A stretch of 64,000 nucleotides of DNA. Source: Planobispora longispora. GTDB taxonomy: Bacteria; Actinomycetota; Actinomycetes; Streptosporangiales; Streptosporangiaceae. The position numbers and the translations under genes are program-made. The stretch lies in contig NZ_BOOH01000004.1 of NCBI RefSeq assembly GCF_016863135.1, positions 115,119-179,118 on the forward strand, read 5' to 3'. The first letter of the stretch is position 1; every line of letters begins with the position of its first letter. Of the stretch, positions 28,116 to 36,086 are shown one piece after another. Under the pieces are notes generated by a model. It saw only the letters and a list, made by a program, of their open reading frames with translations, was not told the origin of the DNA and did no database searches.

Positions 28116-29660
28116 CTACTCTCCATACGTGCTTCGGCGCCCGGTCCGGTTCCGCCGTCTGACGATCGCGTCGGCCACCACCTGCCTGTCGTCGAACGGG
28201 AGAACCTGATCGCCGACATACTGACCTTGCTCGTGGCCCTTGCCGGCCACGACGACGACGTCGCCGAAACCCGCCCGGGCGATCGCCAGGTCGATGGCCG
28301 CGGCCCGGTCCGGCTCAATGATCACATGTGCGCGCTCCTCCTCGGGCACGCCGAGGACTCCGTCCATCATCTCGGCCAGGATCCGCAGGGGGTCCTCCGA
28401 GCGAGGGTTGTCGCTGGTGAGGATAGCCACATCCGCCAGGCGGGCGGCGGCCTCCCCCATCATCGGGCGTTTGCCCCTGTCCCGGTCGCCCCCGCAGCCC
28501 AGCACCACGGTCAGCCTCCCGGCCGTGACCTCGCGCACCGAGCGCAGCACCGACTCCACCGCGCCCGGCTTGTGGGAGTAGTCGACGATCACCTGGAAGT
28601 CCTCGGCGCCCGGGACCCGCTCCATCCGGCCGGGCACCCCGGGCAGGGCGCCCACGCCCGCCACGGCGGTGCGCAGCGGCACGCCCGCCTCCACCAGGGA
28701 GACGATCGCGCCCAGCGCGTTGGCCACGTTGAACGGGCCCGGCAGGGCGAGCGTGACGTCCTCCTCCACGCCGCCGGGACCGGCGACCCGGAAGACGCTG
28801 CCGTCGGCCCCCAGGCGCACGTCCACGGCCCGCCACTCGGCCTCCCCGGCGCCCCGGGCGGAGAAGGTGGTCATCGGGATCCCGGCCCGGCCGAGGAGCT
28901 CCCGCCCGTGGGCGTCGTCGACGTTGACGACGCCCACGCGGCTCATCTCCGGCGTGAACAGCCGGGCCTTGGTCGCGAAGTAGTCGTCGAGGTCCTTGTG
29001 GAAGTCCAGGTGGTCCTGGGAGAGGTTGGTGAACAGCGCGACGTCGTAGAAGACGGAGTCGACGCGGCCCAGCGCCAGCGCGTGGCTGGAGACCTCCATC
29101 GCGGCGGCGGTCACGCCCTCCTCCCGCATGAGGGCGAACAGGCCCTGCAGGTCGCTGGCCTCCGGCGTGGTCAGCTTGGGCGCGAAGCGCAGGTCGCCCG
29201 CGTGGATCTCGACCCCGCCGATCAGACCGGTCCGGTGGCCGGCGGCCCGCAGCCCGGCTTCGAGCAGGAAGGTGGTGGTGGACTTGCCGCTGGTGCCGGT
29301 GACGCCGATGACCGTCACCTCCCGCGCGGGATCGCCGTACACCCAGGCGGCGACCCGGCCGAGCAGGGCCCGCGGGTCGTCGACCACCAGGACCGGCAGC
29401 CCGGTCGCGACCGCGGCCTCGCGGCCCTCGGGGTCGGTCAGGATCGCGGCGGCCCCGGCGGACAGCGCCTGCGCGGCGAAGTCGGCGCCGTGCGCCGTGG
29501 CTCCGGGCAGCGCGACGTAGAGGTCTCCGCGCCGGACCTGGCGCGAGTCGATGGTGACTCCCGAGACCGCGGCCAGCGCCGTCCGCGACGTGCCCGAAGG
29601 CGCGCCGAGCAGGCTCGCTAGCCCGGACAGCGGCCGGGGTGAACTGGTTGAAGGTCGCAT
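28116..29660 (-). CDS. murE: UDP-MurNAc-L-Ala-D-Glu-diaminopimelate ligase MurE
   Basis: MurE adds the third stem residue. The 514-residue protein has TIDSRQVRRGDLYVAL, the ATP loop GVTGTSGKSTTTFLLE, TTPEASDLQ, EVSSHAL and NLSQDHLDFH. The C-terminal motif TSDNPRSEDP contains the DNPR sequence typical of enzymes that use diaminopimelate, so the wall probably contains DAP. A GTG six codons upstream (29678) could also be the start; neither has a clear ribosome-binding site. Spacing to ftsI is 40 bp. Confidence 0.96.
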   Translation of the reverse strand: MRPSTSSPRPLSGLASLLGAPSGTSRTALAAVSGVTIDSRQVRRGDLYVALPGATAHGADFAAQALSAGAAAILTDPEGREAAVATGLPVLVVDDPRALLGRVAAWVYGDPAREVTVIGVTGTSGKSTTTFLLEAGLRAAGHRTGLIGGVEIHAGDLRFAPKLTTPEASDLQGLFALMREEGVTAAAMEVSSHALALGRVDSVFYDVALFTNLSQDHLDFHKDLDDYFATKARLFTPEMSRVGVVNVDDAHGRELLGRAGIPMTTFSARGAGEAEWRAVDVRLGADGSVFRVAGPGGVEEDVTLALPGPFNVANALGAIVSLVEAGVPLRTAVAGVGALPGVPGRMERVPGAEDFQVIVDYSHKPGAVESVLRSVREVTAGRLTVVLGCGGDRDRGKRPMMGEAAARLADVAILTSDNPRSEDPLRILAEMMDGVLGVPEEERAHVIIEPDRAAAIDLAIARAGFGDVVVVAGKGHEQGQYVGDQVLPFDDRQVVADAIVRRRNRTGRRSTYGE

Positions 29661-29700
29661 GGACGACGGGGGACGCACGGCGAGAGCGTACCGTTCCCGC

Positions 29701-32115
29701 TCACTCCCCGGCGCGTATCCGCACCGCGGGCGGCGTCGTTCCGGTGGGCGGGACCTTCTTGCTCTTCAACGCGAACGTCATCACCTTCCTGAACACGGGG
29801 GCGGCGATCTCCCCGCCGTAGTGGCCCTCGCGGGGGTCCTGGATCACCGCCAGGACCACCAGGCGCGGCTTGTCGGCCGGGGCGAAGCCGACGAAGGTCG
29901 CGGTGTAGCCGCAGTAGCCCTGGCATGCGGCGTCGTAGCGCATCGCGGTGCCGGTCTTGCCGGCCACCCGGTAGCCGTCGATCGCGGCCAGCGTGCCGGT
30001 GCCGTCCTCGCTCACCGCGGCCTCCAGCATCGTGGTGACCTCCCTGGCGGTGCGCTCGCCGACCACCCGCGTCCGCTTGCCCGGCGGCGCCGGCACGAAC
30101 GCGCCGTTCGCGTCGGTGGCGCCCGCCACGATCGACGGGGCGACCCGGATCCCGCCGTTGGCGATGGTCTGGTAGACGCTGGCCGTCTGGAGCGCGGTGA
30201 CCGAGACGCCCTGCCCGTAGGCGATCGTGCAGCGCTGGCTGCCCGACCAGTTCTGCCAGGACGGCAGCAGCCCGGCCTCCTCCCCGTAGAAGCCCGCGCC
30301 TGGCTTGGAGCCGAACCCGAAGCGCCGCAGCATGTCGTGGAGCCTGCGGTCCCCCACCTTCTGGGCGGCGAGGATGGTGCCCACGTTGCTGGAGGTGGCG
30401 ACCACGCCGGAGAAGGTCAGCCGCTCGGTGGGGTGCGGGTGCGAGTCGCGCAGCACCCGGTCGGCGCACCTGATCTCGTCCTTCACCGTGAACACGGTCT
30501 CGGGCCGCACGGCCCCCGACTCCAGCGCGGCGGCGGCGGTGATCACCTTGTTGGTGCTGCCGGGCTCGAACACGTCGGCCACGGCCCGGTTGACCCAGCC
30601 CTCCGAGGGGGTCTTCTTCCAGTTCTTCAGGTCCAGCTCGGGGGCGTTGGCGGCGGCCACCACCTGGCCGGTCTGCACGTCCATCACGATGACGCTGCCG
30701 GTACGGGCGCCGGTGGCCCTCACCTGCTCGGTGATCGACTGCTGCGCGGCCCACTGGATGTCCCGGTCGATGGTGAGCCGCACGTCCCTGCCCGCCACCG
30801 GGGTCTGGCGGGTGGTGCGGGTCATCGGGATCCGCTCGCCGTCGCGCCCGGTCTCCATGATCTGCTCGCCGTCGCGCCCGGCGAGCAGCTTGTTGTGGAG
30901 CAGTTCCATGCCGCTCAGCCCGTAGCCGTCGTCGCCGACGAAACCGATCAGGCTGCCGGCGAGGTCGCCGCCGGGGTAGTCCCTGAGGTACTTGTGCTTG
31001 CTCCCGACGCCCTTGAACTCGTGCGCCAGCACCTTGCGCGCCACCGCCGGGGTGACGGTCGCCAGCGGGACGTAGTGCTTGGCGGGGTCGGCGAGCTTGG
31101 CCGCGACCTGGTCCTCCGGCACGCCGAGCTCCGCGGCCAGCGTCGTGGCCACCTTGTCGCGCTCGCCGGGAACGACCACCGCGGGATCGAGGAAGATCTC
31201 GCGCGCCTCGATCGTCAGGGCGAGCTCGTGCCCGTTGACGTCGGTGACCGAACCGCGCCGCGCGGGGATCTTCTCCTCCTGGACGCGCCGCTGGGCCGCC
31301 TCCGCCACGTACACCTTGGAGTCCAGGCCCTGGAGCTGGACCAGGCGCCCGGCGAAGATGGACAGCACGAACGTCATGACGATCAGGCCGATGTGGATGC
31401 GCCTGTTGGGGTTGCCCAGGCGCAGCATCGCGGGCGGGCGCGGCGCCCGGGGCGGCTGGGGGGGCCTGGGGGCACGCGGCGGCCGGGGCGGCCTGCCCGC
31501 CCCGGAGCCGTCCCCGCGCCGCGCCGCGCCGGGGCGCGCCGCCTCGGGACGCGGCCGCTCGGAGCGCGCCCCTTCAGAGCGCGACGTCTCGGAACGTGAG
31601 GTCTCGGGACGCGACCTGTCAGAGCGCGACGTCTCGGAACGCGGCCTGTCAGAGCGCGGCCGCTCGGGGCGTGAGCCCTCGGGGCGCCGCGGCCTTCCGG
31701 GCGCTCCGGAACGCGCCGTCCCCTCCTCGCGCCCCGGTCGCGCGCCCGCGCCCCTGTCCGGCCTCGCGGTCCCGTCGGCCCGGCCGGACCTCGCGGTCCC
31801 GTCCGCACGCCCAGGCCGCGCCGTGCCGTCCGTGCGGCCCGGCTGCCTGTTCTCATCCCTGCGACCCGGCCGCGCCGTGCCGTCCGTGCGGCCCGGCCGT
31901 CGCGGCTCGCCCGAGCCCGCCTGCCCGCCCGGGGGGCGCGGCCGTCCCGCGCCCGGCGGACCCGGCAGGCCGGACCGGCCCGTGCCCTCCGGACCGTCCG
32001 GGCGCCCCTGCCGGTCCGCGCCGCCCGGCCTTCCCTGGCCTTCGGGACGGCCCGGGCCGCGACGGCCGGAACCGCCGCGGCCGGATCCCGGACCGCGGCC
32101 ACCGCTGTCCTTCAC
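29701..32115 (-). CDS. ftsI: Septal transpeptidase FtsI (class B PBP) with long repetitive N-tail
   Basis: FtsI cross-links septal peptidoglycan. The 804-residue protein has a membrane helix near 245-262, a PBP dimerisation domain and a transpeptidase domain with the active-site motif STNK in FEPGSTNKVITAA, SSN in ATSSNVGTI and KTGT in VAGKTGTAMRY. The cytoplasmic tail of about 240 residues is extreme: Arg/Pro/Gly-rich with repeats of GRTDGTARPGR type (about 70-140) and RSETSRSD type (about 150-190). Most relatives have much shorter tails. The GTG overlaps the ftsL stop (GTGA). Confidence 0.95.
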   Translation of the reverse strand: MKDSGGRGPGSGRGGSGRRGPGRPEGQGRPGGADRQGRPDGPEGTGRSGLPGPPGAGRPRPPGGQAGSGEPRRPGRTDGTARPGRRDENRQPGRTDGTARPGRADGTARSGRADGTARPDRGAGARPGREEGTARSGAPGRPRRPEGSRPERPRSDRPRSETSRSDRSRPETSRSETSRSEGARSERPRPEAARPGAARRGDGSGAGRPPRPPRAPRPPQPPRAPRPPAMLRLGNPNRRIHIGLIVMTFVLSIFAGRLVQLQGLDSKVYVAEAAQRRVQEEKIPARRGSVTDVNGHELALTIEAREIFLDPAVVVPGERDKVATTLAAELGVPEDQVAAKLADPAKHYVPLATVTPAVARKVLAHEFKGVGSKHKYLRDYPGGDLAGSLIGFVGDDGYGLSGMELLHNKLLAGRDGEQIMETGRDGERIPMTRTTRQTPVAGRDVRLTIDRDIQWAAQQSITEQVRATGARTGSVIVMDVQTGQVVAAANAPELDLKNWKKTPSEGWVNRAVADVFEPGSTNKVITAAAALESGAVRPETVFTVKDEIRCADRVLRDSHPHPTERLTFSGVVATSSNVGTILAAQKVGDRRLHDMLRRFGFGSKPGAGFYGEEAGLLPSWQNWSGSQRCTIAYGQGVSVTALQTASVYQTIANGGIRVAPSIVAGATDANGAFVPAPPGKRTRVVGERTAREVTTMLEAAVSEDGTGTLAAIDGYRVAGKTGTAMRYDAACQGYCGYTATFVGFAPADKPRLVVLAVIQDPREGHYGGEIAAPVFRKVMTFALKSKKVPPTGTTPPAVRIRAGE

Positions 32116-32681
32116 CGGTCCGTGCTCTCCACCGGCTTCTGCCCGCCGGGCATCCGGACGTCGCCGGCGCCCGGGGCGCCGGCGGGGTCTCCGGGGTCGA
32201 GCGCGTTGACGGAGTCCCAGTCGGGCCGCCGGCCCCGCTTCTCCGCGTCGCCGGCGATCACGCCGGGCTGCTCCGCGCGCCTGTTGTCGTTCTCCCGTGT
32301 TTCCTTGGCCAGGGTCAGCTCGGTGATGTCGTTGCGCAGATCGCTCTCCCGGAAGGATCCCTGGGCCAGGACGGTGTTGAGCAGCAGCAGCGTGACCAGC
32401 CCGCCGCAGAGCAGGCCGACCAGGAGCAGGACGAAGGGAGCGCGCGGCGCGCGGCCCCGGCGGGGGGCCGCACCCGGGGAGCGCGCCTCGGCGGGGGCCC
32501 GGAGCGCGGCCGGAGGCTGAGCCGCGACGGGACCCGGAGCCGCGGGCCGGGCGGCGGGCTCGGCCTCGACCGGCCTGGGCCTGCGCCTGGGCGGCGTCGC
32601 GCGGGGAACGCGCGCGGGCCGTGCGCCGCGGCCGGGAACGGCGCGACGGACGTCTGACTCACTCCTCGTCAACTGCCTCAC
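32112..32681 (-). CDS. ftsL: FtsL-like divisome protein
   Basis: This 189-residue bitopic protein has an Arg/Pro/Ala-rich cytoplasmic tail (1-80), one membrane helix near 83-103 ([19 protein letters not shown]) and an outer coiled-coil region starting [20 protein letters not shown]. Low-complexity residues follow. Size, topology and position between rsmH and ftsI identify it as FtsL, a scaffold for FtsB and FtsQ and activator of FtsWI; sequence conservation in this family is always weak. The GTG start lies inside the end of rsmH (23-bp overlap). Confidence 0.85.
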   Translation of the reverse strand: MRQLTRSESDVRRAVPGRGARPARVPRATPPRRRPRPVEAEPAARPAAPGPVAAQPPAALRAPAEARSPGAAPRRGRAPRAPFVLLLVGLLCGGLVTLLLLNTVLAQGSFRESDLRNDITELTLAKETRENDNRRAEQPGVIAGDAEKRGRRPDWDSVNALDPGDPAGAPGAGDVRMPGGQKPVESTDR

Positions 32682-33675
32682 GGATCCTCTCTACCGCCCT
32701 GCACCGGGCGGAGGCCGCCCGCGGGTTGCGGGCCACCTCCTCTTCGCCCGGGAGTTCTGCTCCCCTCGTCACGAACGCGAACCGCGGCTGGTGGGCCGGG
32801 AGCGGGACGGGGAGGCCCGGAGGGCCGGTGTCCCTGGTCCGCGCCGCGAAGACCTGCTTGGTCAGCCGGTCCTCGAGGGAGTGATAGGCGAGCACGACGG
32901 CGCGCCCGCCGAGCGTCAGCGCGTCGAGCGCGGCGGGCAGGGCGCGTTCCAATGCTGTCAACTCCGCGTTCACCTCGATTCGCAACGCCTGGAAAGTCCT
33001 TTTTGCGGGGTTTCCCCCGGTTCTCCGCGTGGCTGCGGGGATCGCCGTCCGGACGATCTCCGCAAGCCTCTTGGTCGACGTTATGGCTTCCTTGCCCCGT
33101 TCCTTTGCTATTAGGTGCGCGACACGCGGGGCGAATCTTTCTTCGCCGTAATCCCGGAGGATCCGGATCAGCTCTCCGACGGGGTAGGTGTTGACGACGA
33201 TCTCCGCCGTCAGCTCCTCGTCCCGGTCCATCCGCATGTCCAGCGGCGCGTCGTAGGAGTAGGCGAAGCCGCGTTCGGCCTCGTCGAGCTGGGGCGAGGA
33301 GACGCCCAGGTCGAACAGGACGCCGTCGACCCGGGGCCGGCCTGCCTCGGCCAGCACCTCGGGCAGCTCGTCCGAGACCGCGCGGACCAGGGTGGTCCGG
33401 CCGGCGTACGGCGCCAGCCGGGCCGTGGAACGCTCGATCGCCGTGGGGTCTCGGTCGATCCCGATGAGATGGAGCGAGGGGTGGGCGGCCAGCAGCGCCT
33501 CGGCGTGACCGCCGAGACCGAGGTTCGCGTCGACGAGGACGGGCTCGGGCCGGTCCAGCGCGGGGGCCAGCAGTTCGAGCACGCGGTCGAGCATCACGGG
33601 GACGTGGGCGGGGGCACCGGCGGGGACGTCACCGCCCGGAGCCTGAAGATCGGACATGTCCTTCTCGGCGCGCAT
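32659..33675 (-). CDS. rsmH: 16S rRNA m4C1402 methyltransferase RsmH (MraW)
   Basis: RsmH methylates N4 of C1402 in 16S rRNA. The 338-residue protein has [13 protein letters not shown], the SAM motif [59 protein letters not shown] and [14 protein letters not shown] at 33675 has GAGGGGGG 10 bp upstream; the next ATG (33657) would have its ribosome-binding site too close. From about 32950 to 33150 the codons are strikingly unlike the neighbours (ATA, CTA, AGA, TTG, GCA) although the protein stays conserved there. Confidence 0.95.
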   Translation of the reverse strand: MRAEKDMSDLQAPGGDVPAGAPAHVPVMLDRVLELLAPALDRPEPVLVDANLGLGGHAEALLAAHPSLHLIGIDRDPTAIERSTARLAPYAGRTTLVRAVSDELPEVLAEAGRPRVDGVLFDLGVSSPQLDEAERGFAYSYDAPLDMRMDRDEELTAEIVVNTYPVGELIRILRDYGEERFAPRVAHLIAKERGKEAITSTKRLAEIVRTAIPAATRRTGGNPAKRTFQALRIEVNAELTALERALPAALDALTLGGRAVVLAYHSLEDRLTKQVFAARTRDTGPPGLPVPLPAHQPRFAFVTRGAELPGEEEVARNPRAASARCRAVERIREAVDEE

Positions 33676-34023
33676 CGCGGCGCCACCCCCCTCTACGCCG
33701 CCCCGCTCGCGGATGTGCGGCGGACGTTCATCGGTGTGCTGGAGCCCTTTCCGGTCCGGGACCTCGCCCGGGGCCTGCTCCCACGAACAGACCCTAGAGG
33801 GCGAGAACGCGACGCGGCGCCGTCCGGGCGCCGCGCGGCAGAGTGCGAAGTCATCGGAAAGGCCCTTACCGGCCCCCACTCCGGGCCGTCCGGCCAGGTC
33901 CCCATCCGCACCCGCGTATCCGCTCGTCCACCTGACACCGGGGAAGGTGCATCAGCTGGCATGCGGCTGGTTGCGGGTGGAGACCTCGCCGAACGACGTT
34001 TCACCGATAAGTCGACCGTGGAA
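33676..34023. other. 348-bp gap between mraZ and rsmH
   Basis: No convincing gene is seen. A hairpin (33814-33821 with 33827-33834, arms GCGGCGCC and GGCGCCGC) could attenuate read-through from mraZ. A separate rsmH promoter is likely but none matches well. The open frame that extends rsmH upstream to 33879 has no family similarity. Confidence 0.4.
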
Positions 34024-34455
34024 TCACAGAATCCCTGGCAGCACCTCCTCCGACAGATCGGCGAACGCCTGCTCTTGGTCGGCCAGATAGGTGTCCCAGG
34101 CCTGCGCGTCCCAGATCTCCAACCGGGTGTTGGCTCCGATGACCACGCAGTCACGGCGCAGGCTGGCGTATTCCCGCAGAGCCTGCGGGATGGTGATACG
34201 CCCCTGCTTGTCGGCGACCTCGTCGGACGCGCTGGCGAAGAAGACACGGCTGTAGTCACGGACCGCCTTGGCGGTCACCGGCGCCGTGCGCAGGGCCTCG
34301 GTGATGCGCCTGAACTCCTCTACGGGAAAGACGTAGAGGCAGCGCTCCTGGCCTTTGGTGATCACCAGACCCTCCGCCAGCTCCTCACGGTACTTCGCCG
34401 GCAGGAACAGCCGTCCCTTGTCGTCGAGGCGCGGATGATGGGTGCCGAGGAACAC
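34024..34455 (-). CDS. mraZ: Transcriptional regulator MraZ
   Basis: This 143-residue protein has two SpoVT/AbrB-like domains: [20 protein letters not shown] with the DxxxR core at the N-terminus and [20 protein letters not shown] in the second half. MraZ is the first gene of dcw clusters and represses them by binding short direct repeats upstream of itself. The GTG at 34455 gives the normal N-terminus and follows GGGAGG; a GTG three codons earlier overlaps that site. Four boxes overlap its promoter. Confidence 0.96.
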   Translation of the reverse strand: MFLGTHHPRLDDKGRLFLPAKYREELAEGLVITKGQERCLYVFPVEEFRRITEALRTAPVTAKAVRDYSRVFFASASDEVADKQGRITIPQALREYASLRRDCVVIGANTRLEIWDAQAWDTYLADQEQAFADLSEEVLPGIL

Positions 34456-34505
34456 CGGCCCCACCTCCCGTGCCTAGCGGAGCGCTCAGCGCTACAGCCT
34501 CTGCC

Positions 34506-34541
34506 CTCCACTGCGCACCACCATACTCCACTTCTCTCCAC
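34506..34541 (-). promoter_or_regulatory. MraZ-type operator: four boxes at 10-bp spacing
   Basis: On the minus strand GTGGAG, GTGGAG, GTGGTG and GTGGAG start exactly 10 bp apart (34536-34541, 34526-34531, 34516-34521, 34506-34511). MraZ is known to bind tandem GTGG-type repeats upstream of its own gene. Three of the boxes cover the promoter spacer or -10. Confidence 0.8.
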
Positions 34542-34547
34542 CGTCAA
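34520..34547 (-). promoter_or_regulatory. mraZ promoter
   Basis: TTGACG (34542-34547) and TATGGT (34520-34525) are 16 bp apart on the minus strand. The overlap with the MraZ boxes fits autorepression. Confidence 0.6.
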
Positions 34548-35052
34548 CTGATTCCAACCGTGTTCACGCGCGAATCCGCCGATATTTCCCCAGTTCAGGA
34601 GGGGTGGTGCGGAGTGGGGCCGACCAGAGGCCCCTGACTGCCAACCGGCGTGTCGGATATGCCGTCACAAGCCGGACGATCACGCGGACGCAAGCCCCCG
34701 GCGAAACCGGGAGGGGCCCGGCGGGGAGCCGGCGGCGCCCCGGAGGAGAGCACGGAAAGTGGGGCAGAGTGGTAGGGAGAAGAACCGGTGGAGGAAAGTG
34801 GTGGAGCGCAGTGGAGCGCGGGCCGCCGTGTGTCACGAGATCCGTACGTCCGCCGCGTGAGAACGCGACGATCGCGCCGCACACTGTGGCATGTTCATCC
34901 ACAAAACAGCCCCGATGCCGCATAAAGTCGCCCTGGAACCCACGGCGTCGTAGTGTCGGTACTCACAATGGGATAAGAAGGGGCCGCCCAGGCCCCGCCG
35001 AGTTTTGACGTGTACCCCCCGGCGCGCCCCGCCGCACCCTCATGGAGGCCTG
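34548..35052. other. Intergenic region between mraZ and moxR
   Basis: This stretch separates divergent operons and holds no supported gene. It contains the second GTGG box array (34759-34816). Its right part (about 34890-34990) is less GC-rich and probably carries the moxR promoter, but no -35/-10 pair stands out. Confidence 0.5.
34759..34816 (+). promoter_or_regulatory. Second array of MraZ-like boxes facing moxR
   Basis: Plus-strand GTGGGG (34759), GTGGTA (34769), GTGGAG (34788), GTGGTG (34798), GTGGAG (34801) and GTGGAG (34811) occur with mostly 10-bp spacing; one position is skipped. The sequence GCGCAGTGGAG is shared exactly with the mraZ operator on the other strand. The array lies about 240 bp before the moxR start. 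Confidence 0.55.
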
Positions 35053-36030
35053 GTGGCAGTAACCCATGACGTCCCACCTCGGCTCGACGATCTGGTCGCC
35101 ACCGCGCACCGGATCCGCGAGGCGATCGAATCGGTGATCGAGGGCAAGAGCGACGTCGTCCGCTTGACCTTGACCGTATTGCTCGCCGAGGGGCACCTCC
35201 TCATCGAGGACGTGCCCGGTGTCGGGAAGACGATGCTCGCCAAGGCGCTGGCACGATCCATCGACTGCCCCGTACGCCGCGTCCAGTTCACCCCCGACCT
35301 GCTGCCCAGCGACATCACCGGGGTCAGCGCCTACAACCAGCAGACCCGTGAGTTCGAGTTCAAGCCCGGACCGGTGTTCGCCAACATCGTGGTCGGCGAC
35401 GAGATCAACCGGGCCTCCCCCAAGACGCAGTCCGCCCTGCTGGAGTGCATGGAGGAGCACCAGGTCACCGTCGACGGGGTGACCTACCAGCTCGACGCCC
35501 CCTTCATGGTGATCGCCACCCAGAACCCCATCGAGATGGAGGGCACCTACCCCCTCCCCGAGGCGCAGCGCGACCGCTTCACCGCGCGGATCGCGATGGG
35601 CTACCCCGAGCCCGCCGCCGAACTGGAGATGCTCGACGTGCACGGCTCGGCCTCCCCGATCGACAAGCTGGAGCCGGTGGCCACCACCGCCGAGGTCAAG
35701 GCGCTGATCGAGGCGGTCCGCGCGATCTACGTCTCCCAGTCGATCAAGCGGTACGCGATCGACCTGGTGACCGCCACCCGGCACTCCCCCGACCTGCGGC
35801 TCGGCGCCTCCCCGCGCTCGACCCTGCAGCTCGTCCGCGCCGCGCGGGCGCACGCGGCGCTCGCCGGCCGTGACTACGTCATCCCCGACGACCTCCAGGC
35901 CCTGTCCCTGCCCGTCCTCGCCCACCGCCTGCTGCCCAGCGTCGAGGCCCAGGGCCAGCGCCGCCTGCCCGAGCAGGTGATCACCGACCTGGTCCGCCGG
36001 GTGCCCGTACCCGAGGCGCAGGCCCGATGA
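35053..36030 (+). CDS. MoxR-type AAA+ ATPase
   Basis: The 325-residue protein has Walker A EDVPGVGKTMLAKALA, Walker B VVGDEINRASPKTQSALLE, sensor 1 VIATQNPIEMEGTYPLPEAQ and sensor 2 near DRFTARI, as in MoxR ATPases. With DUF58 and transglutaminase-like partners it forms a widespread operon of unknown function, thought to act as a chaperone for extracytoplasmic or metal-binding proteins. GTG at 35053 lies 4 bp after GGAGG; the upstream frame has no domain. Confidence 0.93.
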   Translation: MAVTHDVPPRLDDLVATAHRIREAIESVIEGKSDVVRLTLTVLLAEGHLLIEDVPGVGKTMLAKALARSIDCPVRRVQFTPDLLPSDITGVSAYNQQTREFEFKPGPVFANIVVGDEINRASPKTQSALLECMEEHQVTVDGVTYQLDAPFMVIATQNPIEMEGTYPLPEAQRDRFTARIAMGYPEPAAELEMLDVHGSASPIDKLEPVATTAEVKALIEAVRAIYVSQSIKRYAIDLVTATRHSPDLRLGASPRSTLQLVRAARAHAALAGRDYVIPDDLQALSLPVLAHRLLPSVEAQGQRRLPEQVITDLVRRVPVPEAQAR

Positions 36031-36086
36031 GCGGGCGCGGCGCCGGACCGGCGGCCGCCGTCCCGCGGGACGGGGCGGTGGCGTGA
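36027..36086 (+). CDS. 19-codon bridging micro-ORF between moxR and the DUF58 gene
   Basis: The ATG overlaps the moxR stop (ATGA). The frame reads MSGRGAGPAAAVPRDGAVA and its TGA overlaps the ATG of the next gene (TGATG). It may pass ribosomes across the 55-bp gap. No homology is recognised. Confidence 0.3.
   Translation: MSGRGAGPAAAVPRDGAVA

Noticed and set aside
33693..34259. Minus-strand frame across the mraZ-rsmH gap
   Set aside because: It overlaps most of mraZ in another frame and shows no domain.
34604..35008. 134-codon plus-strand frame between mraZ and moxR
   Set aside because: Basic, low-complexity translation with no family match; the region is better explained as regulatory DNA.
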